From Apus apus (Eukaryota > Chordata > Aves > Apodiformes > Apodidae), in NCBI RefSeq assembly GCF_020740795.1, contig NC_067282.1, positions 41,817,290-41,881,289 of the forward strand: a DNA stretch of 64,000 nucleotides, given 5' to 3'. The position numbers and the translations under genes are program-made. A model generated the notes under the pieces. It made no database searches. It was not told the DNA's origin and was given only the letters and a program-made list of their open reading frames with translations. Positions 35,801-44,832 of this stretch are shown here, piece after piece (position 1 is the stretch's first letter; every line of letters starts with the position of its first letter).

Positions 35801-38800
35801 GGAGGAGGAAATAATTTAGCATAGGAATTCAGGATTATTGTATTATAATTTAGGATTATTTTTTAAATACTTAGAAATGAAGAAAAGTATGTAATAAGTT
35901 ACTGTTGCAGGTGTTAACTAAAAAAGGTAAGATTATCACTAATTGCTCTATGAATGACTGGTTGGAGGAAGTCAGTGTTGTGTACTAAAAGAAGGCTGAG
36001 AAATTATAAAGGCACAGCAATCTTGTTCATTGCACTTCATGCATTTAATAGTTTCACTTTATTTTAACAGTGAACGTGATGTATTTGAACATGAATTGTC
36101 AGAACTCAGAAGAAAATATGAAATATTAGAGATGTCACACAAAGCACAATCTAAAGAAAGAAATGACTTATCAAAAGAGGTAAACATAAAGTTCTTATTT
36201 TAGTAATTGTCTGTTTCTTCATCTCAGGAATTGGATTCTTGGTCTAATGAGGTCTGTCAGGATCACCAGTAGGATCATGGAATAATTCACATTAGCATGG
36301 TCCTCAGGAGACCAGCTGGTCCAACCCTCCAATGCAGTGCAGAGCCAAATGAGGTCAGGTTCCTTAGACATTTCTCAAGTTTTTATTATCTCCAAGGATG
36401 GAGATTTCACAGCCTTTCTGGACAATCTATTGCAGTGTTTGTCTATCCTCTTTGTGAAAACGTTTTTGTAGAATCTAGTCAGAATTGTTGCAGCTTTTTT
36501 CATAGAATCAAAATATGGTTTGGGTTGGAAAGGACCTTAAAGATCATCTAGTTCCAACTGCCCTGCATGGGCAGGGACACGTCCCACTACGCCAGGTTGC
36601 TCAAAGCTTCAGTACTATCAGTATTCAATACTTCAGTACTATTTAGATGCTGAGGGAGATTAAGGGGCATTTTACCTCTTTTTAAGGTGCCAACTACCAA
36701 AAATGAATAATACAAACTTATAATTTCAGCATAAAGCTTCACCAACTTACATTAAACATAAGTGTAAATAGTTTGTTTTTGTTGTTCTGGTAATTTCACA
36801 GAAGAGAGTTAAAATGAAATCAGAAATTTCTATACATAGGTTAAGTACTTATCTTGAAGTTTATGTTAAAGTGTTCTTTTTAATGCTTTTTATAGCTGGC
36901 AACCATACAACAATCCCTCAACTTGGTGCAAAAAGATAAAGATTATCTTAATCGCCAGAACATGGAGCTTAGTGTTCGCTGTGCACATGAAGAAGATCGT
37001 CTTGAAAGACTTCAAATGCAGCTAGAGGATGCCAAAAAAGCTAGGGAAGAAATGTATGAAAAATACGTTGCATCCAGGTAAGTTATTGTATGTTTGGGAC
37101 TATAAGTAGGCACGTTATTAACTTTTACTTTGTTTCTTGCACAAATTCTGTCTAATTAAAAATAATTTTAACTTTCAAAAAGGTAGCCCATATTTGTTTA
37201 ACTGGAAAGAGAACAATTCCGTTGGGTCTTAATGTGGATCAGGAATTTTTTTTTTAAACCTTTGATATAAGACTACAACAGTAAAGATGTTAGCATTGAA
37301 AGTTTATGGCAGCTGTTCTCTTAGGTTTATATAGAAATATGATAAATTACAAAGAGAGAAACTTTTTAAAGTGCATATGTTACATATATCTTCCCCTGCC
37401 CCACATGACTTTTATTAAAAACAAGTATTTGAAAGACCATCTAAAGAATTATTGCAGAATAAAATATATTTATTTTTCACTGATGTTTAAAATGGCATCT
37501 AGTGTTTGTTTTGGTTTTTTTTATTGGCTAATAGAACTATCAGTCTTTAATTTCTTGAGTTCATATACAGATCTCCAAATGTAGCCTTGAGAAATAGATT
37601 GATCAATGTATGCTAGCCAAAAGGGTAAACAGTGTCAAATGTTTATGCTATTTGAATTGCTATAGATAAATATATGGGATGTTGAACAGGAAATGCCAGG
37701 CTGTTTGCCTGTGTGACTTCCTACCTATGTAATGCTATACCACAAAATTTCATACAGTGTCTTGAGTGGATAAAGATTGTCAAGTTCAACTCTTCTTCTC
37801 ACAGGACTACCTAAAACTGAATCATATTACTAAGAGCATCATCCAATTTCAAACCACGTTTAGTTTTTTCTCATTCAGAATCCCAAGGTTATCCAGGTCA
37901 TCTACATGTAGGGAAATAACATAACAAAAAAGAGCATGTCAATATATTTCCCAAAATTACATCAAATATTTGCCTGTATGTAGTTTCTTAATGAACGTAA
38001 CCCCATCTTTTTGGCTAGTAGCGTCCTTAAAAAAACACCTGCAGATTGAATGAATAAGCTTAGAGTATGAAGTAGGTTTGACTTCTCTTCAGTGGCTTTT
38101 TCCATTTGAATCAGGAAGGTGGAGCTGCAAAAAGTATCTACAAATTTTGTGTCTTTGTATAGCTAAGATGAAGTGTGCTAATATGACTCCCATTCTGCAT
38201 TTTAAATACATTTTTAAAACTTGCTTTTAAATTATATTTTTAAAAAATCATGTAGGTTGGAGGAATCTTCCTGTAGAAACATGCTTGGAAGCACTGACTC
38301 TTGTAACTAGATTTCTGTTTCTGGAAAACCACTGTGAAATCCTTATCCTGTAAGAATGGTACAGATACACTTTTACAGAGTTGTCTCCATTTGAGGAACC
38401 TAGAAAGAGATGTATGTAGCTTGCCTCTACCATAGTTTGGGATACTGTGCAAGCATGCTTTGCTGTCCTCTGAAATTAATCAGAGATTTCTGTCTCTTGC
38501 ATGTAGACATCATCTGAAGATTCTGTAAGTTACCTTGTGTTTCAAGATCTTGATACTGTCATTGGGGTTCCATACTGTTAGCAAATCTCTCTCTTGACAT
38601 CATTGAGCCTCTTCATGATGCTAATTTTCATAGGACTAATGTTAGCGGTAATGAATAGTGCAGTTATGTTTGCTCTCCTCTAGAGACAGTTATTGCCATT
38701 TGCAGGGACAATACAGCATAGCAGAGAAGATGCTGTAGTATATTAAGCAGTGTAGGACAGCAGTGCAGATTGGGCAGCCTAGATTGTATTCAAGATTCCA

Positions 38801-41800
38801 CTGCTGACCTGTTGATGGACTTTGAATAAGTCCTTTTATAATGTAAAAACGTAACGTAAAATGTAAAAATGTTAATGTAAGATTTCTTTTGTAAAATTAG
38901 GGTAATAGAGGATTCCTGTCTCTTCCTGTCTCTTCAGCAGTTTAAACCATCCATTTCTCAGGTCAAATATCTACAGTATTTTATTTATTTTAGAGAGCTT
39001 TACAAAATCCTATTTATTTGTTAGATTAATTAGAGAGGTACAAAAGTAGAGCAGGAGAAAATTCCCCAATAACAGACATGCTACAGCCCTCGGTACTATT
39101 TGGAGCTGACATCAGGTTTAGTGATAAATTTCTGTTTGCTACCTTTTGAAGAATTTGAGGTTTTTTAATGCTCACTTCATATCTGGATCTCTTTTAGTCG
39201 CTGTATTTCAGGAATGAAGATGATGAAAAATCCAAGTCTTTGTTTTTAGAAATAAAAAGTTATTGACCTTCTGGTCAATGCCACAACTCCTGGCATTGGG
39301 GTAAAGTAGTTAGAAAATAAGAGACTTTAGAAAACTGAGGGATTAACCTGACACATTTTAAAAAGACACTTCAAGATAGGTTGTGATTCTGCCGAAATGA
39401 ATGTCAGCAGCTCATAGCTACAGTTTTGGGGAATTTGTGTGTCAGCACAGACCAACACAAAAGATAACCCTTTTTATGTTAATGCAACTATAGATTATGC
39501 TTCAAGATTTGAGAAGCTCAGATCATCTGTAGTTTATTCACAGTATAAAGTCTTATTCATAACAGGCCTGAAAAGAAGCTCATTAAAGACTGCAGCCTGA
39601 AGGAGATGAAACAATTTGATAAGGCAAAAACATATTTAATTACTACTCAAGCAAAAGGCCGTAACAACAGGTCAGGAATAAAAATCGCAAATTATGGTCC
39701 TTTGATTCAGCAGCAGCTCAGCTGATGTTTATTAAGAGGCACTGGCAGTGCAGTCAAGCTATGTACTCAGAATATGCCCTTTACATACCATTTGTTTATT
39801 TTGGTGATTATAAAGATAAGTGTCACTTTAAGCTGTCTTCTGGTGACATTACAGTGGGTGATGAATTTTCCAGATTGTTCTGGCGTTTTTTTCAGCCACC
39901 TGATTTAGCAGACTTGCAATGAGAAGGAAGGTGTAATTTCTGCAATGACAGAAACTTATTTTTGGCAAGTAATAATGGTAATAGCAAATTGGTTTAGTAC
40001 CAAGAAAATGGTGATGCTTGTTGATTCTGCACAAAATAATTGTATCCTGAGGTCCTGATCTTCAGCATTCTTTTTTTTTTTTTTTTTTTTCCTACAGATT
40101 GAGCCATATAACAAACAAAGAACACAAACTTTCTACTAGGGGACTTTACATTCCAGTATAGTGTGTTCTATTTTTTTTTACATTATTGTAAACATCTTCA
40201 TTGTATCAAAGATCTTCATAAAGGTTTTTGCTGTAGGGTGGCATACTTCAGGAAGGAGAGAAGATAAATTTTTCTTGAAAGGTCAACTGAAATTCAGGTC
40301 TTTATTAAAAGAAAAGAGAAAACAGGAAAACCTGGGCAGCAAGCATTCTGGCATTTATATGTTTTGGGGCTTTTAGTTAATGTGAAGGAGTTTTTGATCA
40401 GCTCAAGTACTGAAATCTAAAGATTAAGGGCTATCACACAACTGGAAATCTGACGACATTTGCAACCTTTTAAGTTTTAAATGCACATTGCTTCATGAAC
40501 ATGCTTTTATTTCCAAACCTGTAATTTCTACCAGTTGCTTCACTGCTGATCGATTATTCTTGAACATTAACTAGATGCTATAAAATTTTTACATTCCTGA
40601 GTTGTGAAGTACTTGCAAAACCAGCTTTTTTTTTTTTTTTTTTTTTTTTGTAATTTTGTAGGAGAAATTCTTTATGGGATTCCCTATGATCTGTCATGGC
40701 TTTCAAGGTTACAAAAAGATGTCAGTGTTGCTCTGAAATGAAATTATTTTGTCCTGGAATCTTCTAGTATCTGCTACATAAAAACTTTAGTATGTATTGT
40801 AATTGATTTATATGTCAAAATGACAGGACAAATTCCCAGATCTTGGGGGTTTTCTGACTACACAAACCTCCATAGCATGTAACTAACTTACAACGTTTCA
40901 TGTGGTATTTTTACCCCATAAGCAGTGCCTTAAATTTTGATATTTTGGCGAGTGCAATTACTTTTAAATTCCCTTGTTGTGTATTTGTTTGTTTATAGAG
41001 ATCACTATAAAACAGAATATGAAAAGAAACTTCAAGAAGAGCTGGAACATCTAAGGTTAAAAACAAATCAAGAAATTGAGCAACTGAGAAGCGCTTCAAA
41101 AGAGATGTATGAACGTGAAAACAGGTAGATAAGATGCAGGCAGTAGCCTCATTAGGGCAAAAATTACCAAGCATTGTTTTGTGCCTAGGTATAAACCTGG
41201 TTGACTGGCTCTTTGAGAGGTGATCAAGATGTAAGAATTTAAGTTCAGTTATAAAACTGATGATAGTATTTTAATTTTTAAAAGGAAATTGTACAGTACA
41301 TGCATGGTGTTTATTATTAAATGACAGACATACAACATTGTCAATGAAAAGATTATTAAAAGTCACATTCTAGATAAATGTTAGTGGTTTGAAGTTTGTT
41401 CAGATGTATAGTGTTAGTTAATAAAAAATGTGTTGATTTACCTGTCATGCTATATATAGACAGTCTTGAAACTGTGGCAGGAAACCAGAAGGTGTTGATG
41501 CATTAAGCAAAGCAGAAGAAATGAGGGGCAACCAGGGAGACATATGCCTTTCTAAAATAAATCTCTTTGAGATTATTTACATTATTAAAGAAACCCATTG
41601 ATTTCCTGTAAATTATTATAAGATTATCTTCTGAGGAACATCCTACTCCTGCAAAGAGCTGCATATTGAATTCTGTATGTGTGCCATCTTGTTGAATTCT
41701 ATGGAATTGTCTGCAGAGTTAGGCACACAAATAAGCCTTTAGGGATCTAAGGATTTGGACTTCTGACACTGAATTTCTTTTTGAGCTTGTTTTTTGCCAC

Positions 41801-44800
41801 CTTTTTTCCTTTAAAATGGGAGGAGTGCTTAATAATTCATTATAACTTCATTGTAGATGTCCTTAAAGTGTCTTCTGTGGAGGAGGAAATGACTGTAGTA
41901 AAAAGATATTTGTGGCATCAGAATCTGTTCCTCTAATTGGTAGTTTTGTCACTGCTTGGAAGAGTGAAAAAAGAACGTGACTGCTGCTGTCTGTCTTCCA
42001 GTCAACTGAAAGATTCTAATTAAAAAAAAATTACATCATTGTGTAGTATTCTAGTATGAGTAAAATATATATACACACACACACATACATGCCACTTCCT
42101 GTATGCCAATCTATTTTGAATTACGAAGTATGAATGTAAGCCTCTGCTGTTGGTGGAGATTGGACAAGGGTCTGTATATCATTGAGAAAGCTACTGAAAG
42201 ATATTTCATTTGTATCTGGAAGCAATTTTCAGTTTTGTTCCTCATACTGAAATAATTACTTCTGAAATGTAAATTCCTTAGATTTGACTTCTTGTTTTGA
42301 AGAAAAAAAAAAGGATTTTTAGCATATGCACTTTTGATAAAATACTTGAAAATTCCACTGTAAGACAGGGCTTCACAGTCTGAGATGTCCCTCAATGGCG
42401 AGACAAAGGGAACCCCAAATTGTGAGCACAGCAGTTTGCCATGAAGTGTGTGTGCTGAGATGCTGACTGTGACTGAAAATAAATCTGAATATGCTGGTTT
42501 CATCTTCAGGCTCAAACCATGGAATGGTATTACAGCTAAGCTAATCTACTATTCAGTTGCTCTTACTCATTACTATTTTGCCAAGCTGAATGAGCCTCAT
42601 GTTTCCCTTAAATTTCTTGGAACTTATTTTACACCTAGGATGAGTCAGAAGCTAAAATGGTGGGACACAAATAAAAAGATGATACTTTCATTCTTAATTT
42701 ATTTGGGAGTAATTTCACTTATTTGGCTGAAGTAAGCATTGGCTGTTTGCTTTAGCAAGAGTGAATTCACAGGGCACATGAGTATCTGCATGAGGTTTAA
42801 CTTTGGATTGATCAGTGGTGGTCTGTCTCCATAGATCAAACACAGTTTAGTGGTTTTGAGCATGTTAGATGCACTCCCTGAGCACATCTTCGGACTTTTC
42901 AATCTGACTGTAATCCAGTTTGTGCACCCTAGAATAGTTTAGGGCTGTGAACTGAAGTGCAATAAATGACAGTTGGTAAGAGGGTTATTTCAAAAGCTAA
43001 TATAGATGCACTTCTGCTTTCCCTCCCCTCTCCTCATCCCATCATTTTTTTTTTCTTTCCATACCTATTAATGAATCTGTGGGTAGCATTTCTGTCCCAT
43101 TTTAGAAGGGTCTGATAGGCTTGTGAGATACCTGACAGCCCACATGGCCTGTACATGCAGCCATCAGATAGGTGCTTTACTTCTTTTCAAGTTGCAGTTA
43201 CACTGTCTGAGAACTGGCAGGATCGTTAGTGTGTTGTTTCCTAACTCTGTTCAAAATACTTCAGCAGAAGTTACATCACATCTGTGGTTGTCATCTTGGT
43301 TGAATAGTGCCTCACTTGTCTCTTTTTTCCTTCTATTGCATTTTCAATTGATAAGCTATTTGGTTAAGCAAAATAGTTTGTTGTCTAGGTAAGTCTCTGT
43401 GTTTCCTACAATTTAGTTCTTATCTCACTTCCATTACACTTCCATTGCCTTTCTTTCATAGCCAGTTAACTGTTGCATAATTCTGATGTTAATTCTTCTT
43501 AAGTACCTATTTCCAATCCATGCGAATTACTTAGTTCACAAAAGTGCCATTGATGACATTTCCTTAGTCTAGAAAGTAGTCTTTCATCCAAAAACCATAT
43601 GCCTTTTGTGTGGCTAACATTACTTAGGATAACATTAAAATGGGTGTAATAATTTTGCATTTACCTCAATATTTGACTTTTCTCTTGTCTTGCCCTAAAG
43701 TTTGTGCTTGGATTTGCAGTACTGTGCTCACACTTGTAGCTCATGAGGAGGATTCCTTTTAGAGGAAACGAAATTGAACAGAGGCTCTAAGATAATTTAA
43801 TTTATTCCAAATGTTAGTGAGTGTTCAGGAGCACTGGTCACAGGAGCAAACAAGGAGTGAAGTCCTCAAATAGTCGTAACTTAGGTGTCTGATCCTCAAC
43901 AATCACTGTTTGCCCTGCAATTTGGCTGTTACTGTGGTGCACTAAATAATGGAGATGCAGCTTATAAGCCCTATCTAAGCAGTACCTTGACTTAGTGCAA
44001 TTTAATGCAGTGTTATGCTACAGGCAGTCTTATATATGGATTAACAGACTATTAATACTCATACATATTACTACACATATTATTCTTCACAGGCCACTAT
44101 TCTTATTTTTATCAGTGTAATGAGATAGTTCACAAGTTGTGATTCTTGGTTAAAAAAATTGAGAAAGATTAGATTGTTGGTAGTAAAATGTTTGTGTTAT
44201 TTTATGTTTCTGTGCAAATAAAAAATTATGGCAGCAATAGAAGCCATAAGGAGATACCACTGATAAGAAATAACCTATGTAACAGACTAACTAGCCAGTT
44301 AGTTGTATGTGGAAGTAAGATTTCTATGTCTTGCTAATCTTTTCCTGCTCTACCATAAAAGTTGTGAATCGTCTCAGCTAGGGCAGCATTTCCCGAGTTA
44401 TTAGTGAAGTAACAAGCAAAATTATTGAGATTTAATTCCTACAAAAAATAAGTAACTTACAGATCTAGTATTCTAGAATTATTCATATATTTTGATGTAT
44501 AAATAGGTGAGTTTTTAATTGTTTTTAGAATTTCAGGACTGGAAACTTTGCTGACATACATGAAATTAATCTGAATTACAACTTCTGTAATGAGTAGGTA
44601 TATAGACACTTATGTCATTCTATGAGAACTGAAGAAGGTAGTGTTGAAGTTAAGGTCAGTCAGCAGTAATTCATAAAGCAAATCAGTCTTTCTCCTAACA
44701 GATCGTTGACAGAGTAACTTTTGTTTCCTTCAGAAATATGAGAGAAGCAAGAGATAATGCTGTTGCTGAAAAAGAAAGAGCAGTTGTTGCTGAAAAGGAT

Positions 44801-44832
44801 GCTTTAAGAAAATATGATCAACTGTTAGAACA
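14621..44832 (+). CDS. PIBF1: PIBF1 (CEP90), N-terminal 440 codons in nine exons (3' end outside window)
   Basis: PIBF1 is a long coiled-coil protein of the centrosome and centriolar satellites, needed for ciliogenesis. A secreted or short form is described as a progesterone-induced immune modulator. Coding exons join in frame as 14621-14872, 15701-15801, 17614-17812, 24070-24189, 33140-33273, 36071-36179, 36896-37077, 40999-41124 and 44734-44832, all GT-AG with matching phases. They give 440 codons plus 2 nt of about 757 in human (from memory). The start is firm: an in-frame TAG lies at 14609-14611, and the protein begins close to mammalian PIBF1 ([14 protein letters not shown]). The translation is Glu/Lys/Leu/Gln-rich with heptad character from about residue 45 onward, and has no signal peptide or membrane segment. 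No inactivating change is seen. The remaining exons lie beyond 64000. Confidence 0.96.
14873..15700 (+). other. PIBF1: PIBF1 intron after coding exon 1
   Basis: T-rich intron; no repeat family recognised. Confidence 0.75.
15701..15801 (+). CDS. PIBF1: PIBF1 coding exon 2 (residues 85-117 plus 2 nt)
   Basis: Acceptor TGTGTAG|ATTGAA. It encodes the coiled-coil segment [18 protein letters not shown] and ends with a split Arg codon at GCTAG|GTATGG. Confidence 0.95.
15802..17613 (+). other. PIBF1: PIBF1 intron after coding exon 2
   Basis: 1.8 kb of ordinary intronic sequence. I see no CR1, RNA gene or plausible exon. Confidence 0.7.
17614..17812 (+). CDS. PIBF1: PIBF1 coding exon 3 (residues 118-184)
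   Basis: Acceptor CTCAAAG|AAAACAT. It encodes [19 protein letters not shown] and ends [12 protein letters not shown] at donor TCT|GTGAGT. Without splicing the frame stays open for a further 37 codons, into the adjacent LTR. Confidence 0.96.
18134..18139 (+). promoter_or_regulatory. TATA box of the LTR
   Basis: TATAAA within GCAATATAAACTGG, following the TCATGCTCAG block. This is the expected U3 position, about 150 bp upstream of the poly(A) signal. Confidence 0.6.
18290..18295 (+). terminator. Poly(A) signal of the LTR
   Basis: ATTAAA in the context CACTAATTAAACTGTTGAG, at the usual R-region position of this LTR type. It is in sense orientation inside a PIBF1 intron. Confidence 0.55.
18434..19240 (+). 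other. PIBF1: PIBF1 intron, between LTR and CR1
   Basis: Intronic sequence with nothing recognisable. Confidence 0.65.
19241..20148 (-). mobile_element. CR1 LINE, about 0.9 kb, minus strand
   Basis: The 3' end is at 19241 (reverse complement of ATAGAATCACAGACTTG, then AGTGCAACCCCTGCAGTCAGC). The copy extends upstream into the reverse-transcriptase region. The minus-strand frame at 19850-20110 contains [11 protein letters not shown], the FADD catalytic motif, followed by [20 protein letters not shown], a typical CR1 ORF2 stretch. Frames are interrupted and the 5' part is missing, so the copy is dead. It is one of the two longest CR1 copies in the PIBF1 introns. Confidence 0.93.
20149..22978 (+). 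other. PIBF1: PIBF1 intron segment without assigned features
   Basis: AT-rich, unique-looking intron. Short open frames near 21178, 22202 and 22396 do not resemble proteins. Confidence 0.65.
22979..23355 (-). mobile_element. CR1 LINE 3' fragment, minus strand
   Basis: Reverse-complement landmarks are TCAGAATCATTGAATCATTG, AAAGATCATCAAGTTCCAAC, CTCGGCAACCCATTCCAGTT, ACCCCTTGTCCTATCACTG and AGGTCTCCCTGGACTT. It is antisense to PIBF1 and 5'-truncated. Confidence 0.93.
23356..24069 (+). other. PIBF1: PIBF1 intron segment before coding exon 4
   Basis: No assigned feature except the splice acceptor of the next exon. Confidence 0.65.
24070..24189 (+). CDS. PIBF1: PIBF1 coding exon 4 (residues 185-224)
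   Basis: It encodes [20 protein letters not shown] and continues as coiled coil. Acceptor TTCTAG|ATCCGA. The donor GAG|GTCTGT departs from the GTRAGT consensus and is the weakest in the gene here. Confidence 0.94.
24190..33139 (+). other. PIBF1: PIBF1 intron after coding exon 4 (8.9 kb)
   Basis: AT-rich intron that contains no CR1 or LTR I can recognise, which is notable beside its repeat-carrying neighbours. It holds a (GTTT)n run (26963-26984), T runs near 26285, 30163 and 32640, and a very AT-rich block near 24900-25110. ORFs of 60-108 codons here are scattered in frame and do not look coding. Confidence 0.65.
26963..26984. repeat. (GTTT)n microsatellite
   Basis: Five tandem TTTG/GTTT units. 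A small hairpin with 8-bp arms (27008-27015 and 27022-27029) follows. Confidence 0.85.
33140..33273 (+). CDS. PIBF1: PIBF1 coding exon 5 (residues 225-268 plus 2 nt)
   Basis: It encodes [20 protein letters not shown], nearly identical to the mammalian protein. Acceptor TTCTAG|AGCTAT; donor AAAAAG|GTAGGT. Confidence 0.96.
33632..33705 (+). mobile_element. Short CR1 3' end, plus strand
   Basis: CTGCTTTAACAGGGAGATTAG, TGATCTCCAGAGGTCCCTTCC and CCATTCTATAATGG match the terminal part of a CR1 subfamily with the 'CTCCAGAGGTCCC' variant. It sits immediately before a second CR1 copy. Confidence 0.8.
33715..34420 (+). mobile_element. CR1 LINE, about 0.7 kb, plus strand
   Basis: It runs from the ORF2 C-terminal part (GGACTTAGGAGTGCCAGTTG) to a complete 3' end (TTTAAGGTCCCTTCCAACTC, then ATTCTATGA-type terminal repeats). 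The frame 34033-34323 still reads as CR1 ORF2 C-terminus ([20 protein letters not shown]), so this is one of the better-preserved copies. It is 5'-truncated and sense to PIBF1. Confidence 0.94.
34421..36070 (+). other. PIBF1: PIBF1 intron segment before coding exon 6
   Basis: No recognised element. Confidence 0.65.
36071..36179 (+). CDS. PIBF1: PIBF1 coding exon 6 (residues 269-305)
   Basis: Acceptor TTAACAG|TGAACG; donor AAAGAG|GTAAAC. The coiled-coil segment includes [17 protein letters not shown]. Confidence 0.95.
36290..36475 (-). mobile_element. Old CR1 fragment, minus strand
   Basis: AGCTGGTCCAACCCTCCAAT, TATCTCCAAGGATGGAGATT and CACAGCCTTTCTGGACAATC match the CR1 3' region on the reverse strand, with strong divergence. 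Confidence 0.75.
36499..36610 (-). mobile_element. CR1 3' end next to an older copy, minus strand
   Basis: It starts TCATAGAATC at the canonical 3' terminus, then GGAAAGGACCTTAAAGATCA, GTTCCAACTGCCCTGCATGG and CGCCAGGTTGCTCAAAGC. It is better preserved than the adjacent fragment, which suggests a later insertion beside or into it. It lies in a 716-bp intron between coding exons 6 and 7. Confidence 0.88.
36896..37077 (+). CDS. PIBF1: PIBF1 coding exon 7 (residues 306-365 plus 2 nt)
   Basis: It encodes [20 protein letters not shown] and [14 protein letters not shown], one of the best-conserved stretches of the family. Acceptor TATAG|CTGGCA; donor TCCAG|GTAAGT. Confidence 0.97.
40071..40090. 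repeat. 20-bp T tract followed by an acceptor-like CCTACAG
   Basis: A pure T run ending in CCTACAG at 40091-40097. It looks like a strong splice acceptor in the middle of an intron, with a GTATAG at 40156. Confidence 0.9.
40626..40650. repeat. 25-bp T tract
   Basis: The longest homopolymer in the window, 349 bp upstream of coding exon 8. It is prone to length variation. Confidence 0.9.
40999..41124 (+). CDS. PIBF1: PIBF1 coding exon 8 (residues 366-407 plus 2 nt)
   Basis: It encodes [20 protein letters not shown] and [19 protein letters not shown]. Acceptor TTATAG|AGATCA; donor AACAG|GTAGAT. Confidence 0.96.
41125..44733 (+). other. PIBF1: PIBF1 intron after coding exon 8 (3.6 kb)
   Basis: No transposon recognised. 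It carries a short (AT)n/(AC)n tract (42065-42087). The frame at 42448-42735 is open for 95 codons but does not resemble a protein. Confidence 0.65.
42065..42087. repeat. (AT)n(AC)n dinucleotide repeat
   Basis: ATATATATACACACACACACA, a short compound microsatellite. Confidence 0.85.
44734..44832 (+). CDS. PIBF1: PIBF1 coding exon 9 (residues 408-440 plus 2 nt), last in window
   Basis: It encodes [20 protein letters not shown]. Acceptor CTTCAG|AAATAT; donor GAACA|GTAAGT. No continuation of the protein was found in the following 19 kb. Confidence 0.95.

Larger units (their letters stand above)
37078..40998 (+). other. PIBF1: PIBF1 intron after coding exon 7 (3.9 kb)
   Basis: No transposon recognised. 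It contains a short degenerate ATGTAAAA repeat (about 38839-38876) and two long T tracts annotated separately. Confidence 0.65.

Noticed and set aside
42448..42735. 95-codon plus-strand frame in a PIBF1 intron
   Set aside because: No similarity recognised and no exon signals in phase.
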